Part shown: in pieces, positions 12,541-17,651 of the stretch
Numbering within the stretch: position 1 is the stretch's first letter
How the letters are laid out: each line of letters opens with the position of its first letter
IMG/VR virus record: IMGVR_UViG_3300034121_000852
Coordinates: 1-25,600 of that record
Length of the DNA stretch: 25,600 nucleotides
Reading direction: 5' to 3' (one strand)
From: a virus
Notes under the pieces: model-generated
What the model saw: the letters and a program-made list of their open reading frames with translations, nothing else
Told to the model about the DNA's origin: nothing
Databases searched by the model: none
Translations under genes and position numbers: made by a program

Positions 12541-12629
12541 GCCCATCCCGTAGATGGGCAGCTCGACTTTCGGCATCGAGTTTGCAAGAATAAATCTCTG
12601 GCCAGTTCCTCCACACTTTGTGCGGCGAG
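12541..12629 (-). ncRNA. Three-hairpin structured spacer RNA
   Basis: Three consecutive stable hairpins without an ORF: GCCCATC-5 nt-GATGGGC (12541-12559), CTCGA/TCGAG (12562-12580) and CCACAC-3 nt-GTGCGG (12611-12625). It lies between tRNA-Val and tRNA-His. It is too regular for plain spacer, so a small stable RNA or a maturation element is likely. Confidence 0.5.
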
Positions 12630-12704
12630 TGCTCTCTGTAGGATTCGAACCTACGACATCTGCCTTGTAAGGGCAGCGCTCTAAACCAACTGAGCTAAGA
12701 GAGC
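12630..12704 (-). tRNA. tRNA-Val(TAC)
   Basis: Perfect acceptor GCTCTCT/AGAGAGC, D-stem GCTC/GAGC, anticodon stem CTGCC/GGCAG with loop CTTACAA, T-arm GTAGG-TTCGAAT-CCTAC, A73. CCA not encoded. Confidence 0.95.
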
Positions 12705-12708
12705 AAAT

Positions 12709-12795
12709 ACTTCATTATAACCAATAGCCATGTCGGACTATAACTTTACTCTACGACAGCTTTTAACTGAGAGATCGTAGTATTATAAATGAAGT
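12709..12795 (-). ncRNA. Candidate stable RNA closed by a 12-13 bp stem
   Basis: On the minus strand ACTTCAT(T)TATAA (12795-12783) pairs with TTATAATGAAGT (12720-12709), closing an 87-nt RNA with two inner arms. One is CTACGA/TCGTAG (12751-12780) capped by CAG/CTG; the other is ATAGTC/GGCTAT (12724-12741, one G-U pair). The size and the two-arm shape are tRNA-like in outline, but there is no T-loop or D-loop. It lies between tRNA-Lys and tRNA-Val. Confidence 0.6.
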
Positions 12796-12798
12796 TTG

Positions 12799-12872
12799 TG
12801 ATCCCGAAGGGACTCGAACCCTTGACTCCCTCATTAAAAGTGAGGTGCTCTAGCCAACTGAGCTACGAGATC
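12799..12872 (-). tRNA. tRNA-Lys(TTT)
   Basis: Acceptor GATCTCG/CGGGATC, D-stem GCTC/GAGC, anticodon stem CCTCA/TGAGG with loop CTTTTAA, T-arm AAGGG-TTCGAGT-CCCTT, A73. CCA not encoded. Confidence 0.95.
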
Positions 12873-12881
12873 AAATTTTTG

Positions 12882-12955
12882 TTGCGACAACTGGACTCGA
12901 ACCAGTGTCTATGCCTTATGAGAGCATCGTAAGAAACCAACTCTACCATATCGCA
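12882..12955 (-). tRNA. tRNA-Met(CAT), elongator type
   Basis: Acceptor TGCGATA/TGTCGCA, anticodon stem ATGCT/GGCAT with loop CTCATAA, T-arm ACTGG-TTCGAGT-CCAGT, A73. Position 1-72 is paired, so this is not an initiator; elongator Met is the likely identity. CCA not encoded. Confidence 0.9.
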
Positions 12956-12961
12956 ATTTAG

Positions 12962-13033
12962 TAGTTTATAAAGGATTCGAACCCTTATCTCTTGATCCGT
13001 AGTCAAGTGTTCTATCCATTGAACTAATAAACT
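12962..13033 (-). tRNA. tRNA-Arg(ACG)
   Basis: Acceptor AGTTTAT/ATAAACT, D-stem GTTC/GAAC, anticodon stem CTTGA/TCAAG with loop CTACGGA, A73. A34 would need conversion to inosine by the host enzyme TadA to read CGN codons. CCA not encoded. Confidence 0.94.
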
Positions 13034-13037
13034 ATGT

Positions 13038-13114
13038 TGGTGGTCCCTACAGGATTTGAACCTGTGACCCTCGCATTATGAGTGCGGCGCTCTAACCAAC
13101 TGAGCTAAAGGACC
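13038..13114 (-). tRNA. tRNA-Ile2(CAT) likely, CCA encoded
   Basis: Acceptor GGTCCTT/AGGGACC, anticodon stem CCGCA/TGCGA with loop CTCATAA, A73, CCA encoded. Of the three CAT tRNAs here, this one most resembles minor isoleucine tRNA (GG-start, GGGACCACCA end), whose C34 is changed to lysidine. Elongator Met is the alternative. Confidence 0.85.
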
Positions 13115-13119
13115 ATTTG

Positions 13120-13190
13120 CACGCTTGGAGGGATTCGAACCCCCATCAACGGTTTTGGAGACCGGTATGCTACCATTGCACCACAAACGT
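13120..13190 (-). tRNA. tRNA-Trp(CCA)
   Basis: Acceptor ACGTTTG/CAAGCGT, anticodon stem CCGGT/ACCGT with loop CTCCAAA, G73 as expected for Trp. CCA end not encoded. Confidence 0.94.
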
Positions 13191-13199
13191 GTAAAAAGA

Positions 13200-13236
13200 A
13201 AGAAAACAGAAGATGGTTCAGTGGACATCTGTTTTT
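13200..13236 (-). terminator. Terminator-like hairpin upstream of tRNA-Trp
   Basis: On the minus strand AAAACAG...CTGTTTT, with an inner GATG/CATC and a short bulge, is followed by a T-rich tract running to 13193. The hairpin falls between tRNA-Tyr and tRNA-Trp and may end or attenuate the upstream transcript, or serve as a cleavage site. Confidence 0.5.
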
Positions 13237-13320
13237 ACGATTGGCATTACTAAGATGATTCCAAACTCTTATATACCACCTCCATCATCAGGTTACAGTA
13301 TACTATTCCCCAATCAACTT
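13237..13320 (-). ncRNA. Structured spacer upstream of tRNA-Trp
   Basis: GATTGG/CCAATC segments at the two ends and GATGAT/ATCATC inside can form a nested stem enclosing GGTGGTATATAAG. No ORF. Similar in style to the other array spacers; weaker evidence. Confidence 0.35.
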
Positions 13321-13323
13321 TCT

Positions 13324-13409
13324 TGGTGGACCGGGTAGGACTCGAACCTACATGCTCGTAAGAGGGCGGATTTACAGTCCGCTGAGCCAACCAATTGCTC
13401 AACCGATCC
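13324..13409 (-). tRNA. tRNA-Tyr(GTA), CCA encoded
   Basis: Class II. Acceptor GGATCGG/CCGGTCC, anticodon stem GCGGA/TCCGC with loop CTGTAAA, extended variable arm, T-arm GTAGG-TTCGAGT-CCTAC, A73, CCA encoded. Confidence 0.95.
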
Positions 13410-13415
13410 AAATTG

Positions 13416-13488
13416 CTGACTAAAAAGGAATTGAACCTTAATCTTGCGTCCCTATTACGTTCTGCTGTGCACCTTTACACCATAATCA
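13416..13488 (-). pseudogene. tRNA-like element with no valid anticodon arm (1)
   Basis: Near-complete acceptor TGATTAT/TTAGTCA, D-arm GTGT-AAAGGT-GCAC and T-loop TTCAATT are present. The anticodon region offers only CGT-7 nt-ACG without U33, and the T-stem is four base pairs. First of three adjacent abnormal tRNA-like units. Confidence 0.5.
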
Positions 13489-13539
13489 ATCGAGGTTTTC
13501 GAACACCTCAGGTACCAAGTTAATTACTCCTGGACTTTG

Positions 13540-13636
13540 TAGTCAGTGTAGGATTCGAACCTACAGCCACAAGATTGACTTTCTGAGCCTTGTGGTTTAT
13601 CATGTAGTCATACAGATACCATTCTGAAGACTGACT
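13540..13636 (-). ncRNA. 97-nt tRNA-like gene with expanded anticodon domain (2)
   Basis: Perfect acceptor AGTCAGT/ACTGACT, D-arm CAGA-ATGGTA-TCTG and T-arm GTAGG-TTCGAAT-CCTAC, with A73. Between them lie extra bases. One fold uses TGACT/AGTCA as anticodon stem with a 25-nt loop that ends in CTCAGAA (a normal-looking loop with anticodon CAG plus an 18-nt insert). The other uses CCACAAG/CTTGTGG, a 7-bp stem with a 15-nt loop. The two are mutually exclusive or knotted. Either a tRNA with a tiny intron-like insert or a non-decoding tRNA mimic. Confidence 0.5.
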
Positions 13637-13641
13637 GTTTG

Positions 13642-13735
13642 TAATCATAATTGGATTCGAACCAATTCCAGCTTTACAATAAAGAATCCAAAGATTCAAC
13701 CTTGAGGGGTGCTCCCAACCAATGGGCTTATGATT
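13642..13735 (-). ncRNA. 94-nt tRNA-like gene with abnormal anticodon domain (3)
   Basis: Perfect acceptor AATCATA/TATGATT, D-stem CCC/GGG, T-arm ATTGG-TTCGAAT-CCAAT and A73. A class II-like variable hairpin CTTTA-TTG-TAAAG is possible. The anticodon arm is poor: the best loop, CCTCAAG, has only three of five stem pairs and lacks U33. A competing hairpin GAATC-TTTG-GATTC occupies the same segment. First unit downstream of the promoter at 13768-13807. Confidence 0.5.
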
Positions 13736-13737
13736 AT

Positions 13738-13759
13738 TTTACCAATATGTCAAAGATCT
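13738..13759 (-). repeat. Repeat element AGATCTTTGACATATTGGTAAA, copy 2
   Basis: Identical over 22 nt to the copy at 11295-11316. It lies between the class 2 promoter and the tRNA-like gene at 13642-13735, so it would be in the 5' leader of that transcript. Confidence 0.55.
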
Positions 13760-13767
13760 TTTGTTTT

Positions 13768-13807
13768 TAATTATACAGTAAATATAAACGAAATACTTGA
13801 CAATAAA
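13768..13807 (-). promoter_or_regulatory. Class 2 conserved promoter-like block, copy A
   Basis: On the minus strand: TTATTGTCAAGTATTTC, then GTTTATATTTACTG, then TATAATTAAAA. The same arrangement and spacing recur at 16479-16520 and 19576-19618. A -10 (TATAAT) is clear, while the GAAACA box of class 1 is absent. It likely starts the tRNA-like/tRNA transcript below 13760. Confidence 0.65.
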
Positions 13808-13832
13808 AAATTTATTTGCAACTATTTTTCAG

Positions 13833-13848
13833 AAGTTACGAACATTTT
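13833..13848 (-). repeat. 12-mer TGTTCGTAACTT, copy 1
   Basis: TGTTCGTAACTT occurs here and at 16227-16242 and 19652-19663. Here it lies between tRNA-Pro and class 2 block A. Possibly a regulatory or RNA motif; no dyad symmetry. Confidence 0.45.
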
Positions 13849-13850
13849 TG

Positions 13851-13926
13851 TCGGGATACCAGGACTCGAACCTGGATGATGTCCACTTCCCAAAAGTGGC
13901 GACTTAGCCAATTAGTCCACATCCCG
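13851..13926 (-). tRNA. tRNA-Pro(TGG)
   Basis: Acceptor CGGGATG/TATCCCG, D-stem GAC/GTC, anticodon stem CCACT/AGTGG with loop TTTGGGA, T-arm CCAGG-TTCGAGT-CCTGG, A73. CCA end not encoded. Confidence 0.95.
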
Positions 13927-14027
13927 ATAGTGCACTTATTCTCTTACCCCTTTATTTCGTGCTGTCCTGCTTATCCACAGTCAATCATACTAACTTGATA
14001 CGAGTTTCTCAAGGGTACAGGACATTG
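13927..14027 (-). ncRNA. Structured spacer between tRNA-Cys and tRNA-Pro
   Basis: GTCCTG (13964-13969) and CAGGAC (14018-14023) close a stem. Inside, CTTGA/TCAAG (13994-14013) and GAG-AAA-CTC give alternative hairpins. No ORF. Confidence 0.38.
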
Positions 14028-14097
14028 AGTATAAGGTTGGAATCGAACCAACTCCGTAGATTTTGCAGACCTACTGACCTCCAAGATCAACTTATAC
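14028..14097 (-). tRNA. tRNA-Cys(GCA)
   Basis: Perfect acceptor GTATAAG/CTTATAC, six-pair anticodon stem GTAGGT/ATCTAC with loop CTGCAAA, T-arm GTTGG-TTCGATT-CCAAC, U73 as expected for Cys. CCA not encoded. Confidence 0.93.
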
Positions 14098-14100
14098 AAA

Positions 14101-14121
14101 TTTACCAATATGTCAAAGAAC
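14101..14121 (-). repeat. Repeat element TTCTTTGACATATTGGTAAA, copy 3
   Basis: Shares 19 nt with the copies at 11295 and 13738. It ends 3 nt before tRNA-Cys. A further partial copy (TTCTTTGACATA) is at 10886-10899 upstream of the coiled-coil gene. Confidence 0.5.
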
Positions 14122-14129
14122 ATTTATTC

Positions 14130-14205
14130 TGGTGGTGCGGGGCGGGATCGAACCGCCGACACCAGGATTTTCAGTCCTGTGCTCTACCATCTGAGCTACC
14201 GCACC
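14130..14205 (-). tRNA. tRNA-Phe(GAA), CCA encoded
   Basis: Perfect acceptor GGTGCGG/CCGCACC, D-stem GCTC/GAGC, anticodon stem CAGGA/TCCTG with loop CTGAAAA, T-arm GGCGG-TTCGATC-CCGCC, A73, CCA encoded. Confidence 0.96.
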
Positions 14206-14214
14206 ATTTAGGGC

Positions 14215-14252
14215 CAATAAAAAACCCAAGCTTTTTGAGGGCTTGGGTTTTA
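14215..14252 (-). terminator. Intrinsic terminator (bidirectional)
   Basis: AAAACCCAAGC (14221-14231) pairs with GCTTGGGTTTT (14241-14251), with a 9-nt loop and T-runs on both sides. It closes the transcript of the 31-aa ORF before the tRNA array. Confidence 0.85.
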
Positions 14253-14276
14253 ACTTTAAGTTTAAATAATTTCTTA

Positions 14277-14372
14277 TCAACTCACAGATAAAGCACGCCC
14301 ATGACTAGTTCCCGGTATAAATGCCCAGCTAATCACTTGTAGATAATTCTTATGTAAATCTATGCGTTTCAT
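14277..14372 (-). CDS. 31-aa peptide ORF between a promoter and a terminator
   Basis: A 31-codon ORF (MKRIDLHKNYLQVISWAFIP, then GTSHGRALSVS) is the only coding content between the class 1 promoter at 14397-14424 and the strong terminator at 14215-14252. It has 24 nt between the -10 and the ATG. The peptide is neutral to basic with no signal peptide. That tight monocistronic arrangement suggests either a real micropeptide or a short regulatory RNA of about 170 nt. No homolog recognised. Confidence 0.5.
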   Translation of the reverse strand: MKRIDLHKNYLQVISWAFIPGTSHGRALSVS

Positions 14373-14396
14373 CTTGTGTTTTATTGTTGTTTGAGG

Positions 14397-14424
14397 ATTA
14401 TATATCTGTCGAATCGTTTGTTTC
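14397..14424 (-). promoter_or_regulatory. Phage promoter GAAACA-16-TATAAT (31-aa ORF)
   Basis: GAAACA (14424-14419), 16-nt spacer and TATAAT (14402-14397), preceded by an ATA as in several other copies. It lies just downstream of the stop of the basic 48-aa protein. Confidence 0.8.
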
Positions 14425-14448
14425 AACGTTTTTTAAACTTTTTCTAAA

Positions 14449-14595
14449 TTATTTTCCTTGACCTCTGTTCTTCTTACGATAATTCTTACTTCTTTTGTGT
14501 GAAGAATTTTTCTTTTTAGAGTGAACTCCTGGTCTTGTTGTTTTTGTGGTTGCTCTAAATCCTGTAGAAGCAGCCCCGGTTTTTGCTTTTGCCAT
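14449..14595 (-). CDS. Small, highly basic protein, 48 aa
   Basis: A 48-residue Lys/Arg-rich protein: MAKAKTGAASTGFRATTKTT, RPGVHSKKKNSSHKRSKNYR, KKNRGQGK. The (R)PGVH(S/A)KKK ... SKNYRKKNRGQG pattern looks familiar from small basic proteins of Bacteroidota and their phages, but I know no function. The charge suggests nucleic-acid or ribosome binding. It stands alone between the promoter at 14397 and the 218-aa gene. Confidence 0.65.
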   Translation of the reverse strand: MAKAKTGAASTGFRATTKTTRPGVHSKKKNSSHKRSKNYRKKNRGQGK

Positions 14596-14661
14596 CTGAT
14601 TGAACTTTTGTTATTTTATGCGCGTTGATGCGTAACATATATAACTCAGCTGAATCAAATT

Positions 14662-15318
14662 TTAGTCCCACCATTTTTCGATGTTTTCTTCCATCAATTT
14701 AAAGAGTAATTTTCTTGCTCTGTTATGATTATAGTGACCAATATTCATTGCGATTCTTTGTTTAGCATCAGTTTCAGTTTCACCATCTCTTGGTTCTATT
14801 CCAAAGATCTGTAGTTTTTCATCTGCTAAAACCTTTTTATAAGCTGATGGATGTTTCTTAAAGAAGTCATCAAAGTTTTCTTTAAGTTGTCTTGACTCCC
14901 ATGAACTATAACCTTCTTTGTCAGGTACTGGTTCAAACCAATGTTTAGTTTCATGATAATCCATATATTCTGAACTGTAATGCTCGTCTTTAACTAATTT
15001 CATTAGACGAACACAAGTCATCATAATTTCAGCATCTCTTTGTGACCTTGTATGCCAATCTCTGTCACCAATATATTTAGATTGGGCTTTAAGTTTGTGC
15101 ATCATAACTTCAAAGATATAATGGTCATCCCAATGGCGATCTTTCCAGATAATAGGAAACCAATACCAAAGATTCTTTAGTCCAGTCCAAATAGTCTTAT
15201 GTAAATACATGCCATCATTGCTCCACCACATTGGAATGAACTCAAGTTTTCTAATGATCCATGATTTACTTTCACGTTCTTCAGCCCATTGGTCGAATAT
15301 GTCTTTTTCTGGTTCCAT
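14662..15318 (-). CDS. Hypothetical Trp-rich phage protein, 218 aa
   Basis: A 218-residue soluble, Trp- and His-rich protein (IPMWWSNDGMYLHKTIWTGLKNLWYWFPIIWKDRHWDDH near the N terminus; NIGHYNHNRARKLLFKLMEENIEKWWD at the end). The middle is charged and helical. This kind of protein is a recurrent uncharacterised family in large phages. The H-x-x-D/H-rich segments could bind metal, but no established motif is seen. It is directly downstream of the 68-aa gene and probably in one operon with the sigma factor. Confidence 0.7.
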   Translation of the reverse strand: MEPEKDIFDQWAEERESKSWIIRKLEFIPMWWSNDGMYLHKTIWTGLKNLWYWFPIIWKDRHWDDHYIFEVMMHKLKAQSKYIGDRDWHTRSQRDAEIMMTCVRLMKLVKDEHYSSEYMDYHETKHWFEPVPDKEGYSSWESRQLKENFDDFFKKHPSAYKKVLADEKLQIFGIEPRDGETETDAKQRIAMNIGHYNHNRARKLLFKLMEENIEKWWD

Positions 15319-15321
15319 AAT

Positions 15322-15528
15322 TTATTTCTTTTTTGACCAAATGGTTTGCCTACTAATTGTAGATTCTCCAGTTGAATCCCATGCTATGTTTACTAACTCA
15401 ATTTTATCTGCATTAAGATCTTTTGCCTTTTTAAAAGCAGTTTCACTAGTCATGCAAGTTTCTAATGCATTGCCCTCGCTCATGATGTGGTACATTTGCA
15501 TGCTTCTTTGTTTGTTTGGTTGTTCCAT
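15322..15528 (-). CDS. Small hypothetical protein, 68 aa
   Basis: A 68-residue protein, MEQPNKQRSMQMYHIMSEGN ... TIWSKKK, with a predicted beta-alpha-beta core and Lys tail. No motif. Its ATG overlaps the sigma factor stop, so they are translated in series. Function unknown; the link to the sigma factor is positional only. Confidence 0.65.
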   Translation of the reverse strand: MEQPNKQRSMQMYHIMSEGNALETCMTSETAFKKAKDLNADKIELVNIAWDSTGESTISRQTIWSKKK

Positions 15529-16178
15529 TATGCTTCGACCATCTCGATCACCAATAAGCGACCTCGACGAATTCTATTTTTGATAGTTTGCAAAGGTAAT
15601 TTATACTTATCAGCCAAATCTTCGTATTTCATTTCATTGATGATTCGATCAACAAGTATATTCTTATATATTGGTTTCAACTTATCCATTGCCATCAAAG
15701 TAGATTCATAAACTCTATCAAGTTCTGCATCTTCAGCTAAATAATCAGCTTCAGATTTCATTTCGTAATCTTCCATCAAATCAGAAATGTTACTTGTAAG
15801 TTTACCAGTTGATTCTTCAATGTCTAAACCAAATTCTTGCATAGAATCCAAAGAATACTTACGATTACGTTCACGAATCCAACCAAGACACTCGTTGAAT
15901 GCAATGCGATATAACCATGTTGTAATTTGATACTGAGGATCATACTGATCAATCTTGGTCCACAACTTAGTCAATGTATTAGTCAAAATATCTTCAGCTG
16001 CAGCAGAGTCCTTAACAGTTTTAAAGATATAAGATCTTAAACCTGGTTTAACTTTTTTATACAATTGCACATAATCTGATTCAGATTTAGTTGCTACAAA
16101 ATTTTCTGCTAATTCACGATAGCTTAGGTTATTGTTTTTTACTTTCATACGTTTGCTGTTTTTATTTTGGTTATTCAT
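15528..16178 (-). CDS. RNA polymerase sigma factor (sigma-70/ECF-like)
   Basis: A 216-residue sigma factor. Region 2 is visible as SAAAEDILTNTLTKLWTKID...QITTWLYRIAFNECLGWIRERNRK (core binding and -10 recognition). After a variable acidic linker, region 4 appears as LDRVYESTLMAMDKLKPIYKNILVDRIINEMKYEDLADKYKLPLQTIKNRIRRGR, a helix-turn-helix for the -35. I prefer the ATG at 16178; an upstream in-frame GTG at 16214 is possible. Such a factor would direct host polymerase to phage promoters. The class 1 or class 2 elements in this window are candidate targets, an inference not shown by sequence. Confidence 0.92.
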   Translation of the reverse strand: MNNQNKNSKRMKVKNNNLSYRELAENFVATKSESDYVQLYKKVKPGLRSYIFKTVKDSAAAEDILTNTLTKLWTKIDQYDPQYQITTWLYRIAFNECLGWIRERNRKYSLDSMQEFGLDIEESTGKLTSNISDLMEDYEMKSEADYLAEDAELDRVYESTLMAMDKLKPIYKNILVDRIINEMKYEDLADKYKLPLQTIKNRIRRGRLLVIEMVEA

Positions 16179-16226
16179 ACTGCTAATATAATACATTCTT
16201 TTTAAACCGGACACTTTTATTTTAAA

Positions 16227-16242
16227 AAGTTACGAACATTTT
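16227..16242 (-). repeat. 12-mer TGTTCGTAACTT, copy 2
   Basis: Contains the stop codon of the 79-aa gene (TGT TCG TAA). Identical 12-mers are at 13833 and 19652. Confidence 0.45.
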
Positions 16243-16469
16243 CTAACAAAGACCATTTCTTCTTTACATGAATTGAACCCAATCTCTAAATTAAGCTTAT
16301 TCAAGACATCTTTATATTTTTCAGGATTCTGAGCAATATATGTAGCTATCGTTGTAAATTCACCAGAGTCAGAAGGATTTGTGTTTAAAAAACCATAATA
16401 CTCTGGATGGGTTGGATCCAATTGATAATCTTCGTTGATAAGATTCAAATACTTTTCCGATTGTTTCAT
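16230..16469 (-). CDS. Small hypothetical protein, 79 aa
   Basis: A 79-residue protein (MKQSEKYLNLINEDYQLDPT ... EEMVFVRKCS), soluble and acidic. It is transcribed from class 2 block B, which starts about 10 nt upstream of its ATG, and leads into the sigma factor gene. Not recognised. Confidence 0.65.
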   Translation of the reverse strand: MKQSEKYLNLINEDYQLDPTHPEYYGFLNTNPSDSGEFTTIATYIAQNPEKYKDVLNKLNLEIGFNSCKEEMVFVRKCS

Positions 16470-16478
16470 ATTGTTTTT

Positions 16479-16520
16479 AAGTTATAGTGTAAATATACAC
16501 AAAAAACTTGACATAAAAAA
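16479..16520 (-). promoter_or_regulatory. Class 2 conserved promoter-like block, copy B
   Basis: Minus strand: TTATGTCAAGTTTTTTG, TGTATATTTACAC, TATAACTTAAAA. Same layout as copies A and C; placed between a terminator (16514-16549) and the ATG at 16469. It would drive the 79-aa gene, the sigma factor and the genes below. Confidence 0.7.
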
Positions 16521-16549
16521 ATTTATTTTCAGTTTTTTTGAAAATAAAT
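16514..16549 (-). terminator. Intrinsic terminator
   Basis: ATTTATTTTCA (16521-16531) and TGAAAATAAAT (16539-16549) form an 11-bp stem followed on the minus strand by seven T. It ends the 16566-19196 gene block. Confidence 0.85.
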
Positions 16550-16565
16550 GTTAAAGAGTTGGTAA

Positions 16566-17099
16566 TCAATCAGTAAATTCTTCGTTGAGATTTACCAACT
16601 CTTTAACTGTTTCTAATTCGATGGGCTTGTAGCCCCAGAAATCACATGCCACATTTAGGCTTTTAGATTTGTGATTTGATAAGTGCTTTTTGCTTGGGTA
16701 AGCATGCACATTGTAATAACGTCTACTTTGTTTAGGCCACACAGTCATGGGCCAATAAGACAATACTGATTCTAATTCACTGATTTCATTGATTGTGTCA
16801 ATAACAACTGCATGCTTAGGCACGCTTTTGTTTTTAACAAGATCTAAAATGGCATTGTCATCTTCGCCTGGAATTAAATAAATGTTACCATTAAGTTTGT
16901 TTAACATAGTTTCTGCAGTATCAGGATCCCATGCAAAGTTGCCACAATGGTACACTGTATCGTTTATGGCGACAACCGCATTCCATTTTTTAATCAACTC
17001 TTCGTGCATCTCTTCAAGAGACTCAAAGGGTCTTTTCATCTTCTTGATAATACTTGGTCGGCCAAACTGTAAGTTGCCTGTTACAAAAATTTTGCTCAT
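16566..17099 (-). CDS. Metallophosphoesterase-fold protein lacking catalytic residues
   Basis: A 177-residue protein whose framework follows the calcineurin-like phosphoesterases: MSKIFVTGNLQFGRPSIIKK, FESLEEMHEELIKKWNAVVAINDTVYHCGNF, LNKLNGNIYLIPGEDD, NVACDFWGYKPIEL. The metal ligands are replaced: the usual D-x-H is N9-x-Q11, GD is G53-N54, and GNHD is G78-E79-D80-D81. It should therefore be a pseudoenzyme that binds rather than hydrolyses. I chose the ATG at 17099, which overlaps the upstream stop (TAATG). Role unknown; interference with host cyclic-nucleotide or RNA signalling is speculation. Confidence 0.75.
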   Translation of the reverse strand: MSKIFVTGNLQFGRPSIIKKMKRPFESLEEMHEELIKKWNAVVAINDTVYHCGNFAWDPDTAETMLNKLNGNIYLIPGEDDNAILDLVKNKSVPKHAVVIDTINEISELESVLSYWPMTVWPKQSRRYYNVHAYPSKKHLSNHKSKSLNVACDFWGYKPIELETVKELVNLNEEFTD

Positions 17100-17635
17100 T
17101 AAACTATTGCGAATCTTATGTTCCAATTCTTCCAAATTGTTTCTACGAAATCAACTTCATTTCCACCTGTACTTGAGTTCAGGATTTTCTTGTCTTTACT
17201 GGTATCGATGAAGAGATACAATACAAAGTCATAAACAGTTGCATAAACCATTGATTGACCAAAGCCAGATCTTAAATCAGAACCAGTTTCTCCACGTTTA
17301 ATTTCAATAGCAATTCTTACGTCACCCAATTCAACAACCATGTCTGGTCGGTTTTGAGTGCCCATAAACATCATGTTTTTGACTGTAGTTTTCTTGTTAC
17401 CTTCCCAAAGTAAACTTTGTTTGGATTTCATATCAGCTACATTTGCGTCATATCCTCTTTGTTCCATTAAAAACTTCTTAAAAGAAGATAAAATGTTAGG
17501 ATACATGAATTGCTTGATTTTATCTTCAGACTGAGTCTGATAATTAATTGTTTCAAATATACGGTCACTAGTAACTGCTTCAGTCACCATGTCCAAAAGT
17601 TCTAATCTATTCTTGCTCTTGCTTGTATTCTTCAT
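17099..17635 (-). CDS. PD-(D/E)XK nuclease-like protein
   Basis: A 178-residue protein with a recognisable restriction-like nuclease core: D98 in NRPDMVVELGD, E111-x-K113 in IAIEIKRG, and Q127 in SGFGQSMVYATVYDFVLYLFID (the D-(E-x-K)-Q arrangement of this fold). The N-terminal half is helical and may bind a partner or DNA. It would be a metal-dependent DNA endonuclease acting in the cytoplasm on host or competitor DNA, or in recombination; the target is unknown. It is coupled downstream to the pseudo-phosphoesterase by TAATG. Confidence 0.72.
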   Translation of the reverse strand: MKNTSKSKNRLELLDMVTEAVTSDRIFETINYQTQSEDKIKQFMYPNILSSFKKFLMEQRGYDANVADMKSKQSLLWEGNKKTTVKNMMFMGTQNRPDMVVELGDVRIAIEIKRGETGSDLRSGFGQSMVYATVYDFVLYLFIDTSKDKKILNSSTGGNEVDFVETIWKNWNIRFAIV

Positions 17636-17651
17636 CGTTTAAAGTAATGTT

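Noticed and set aside
9336-14291. Short plus-strand ORFs across the tRNA array
   Set aside because: Each runs through tRNA genes on the opposite strand and has no coding signature or start context.
15209-15711. Plus-strand ORFs over the sigma factor region
   Set aside because: Antisense shadows of well-supported minus-strand genes with family motifs.
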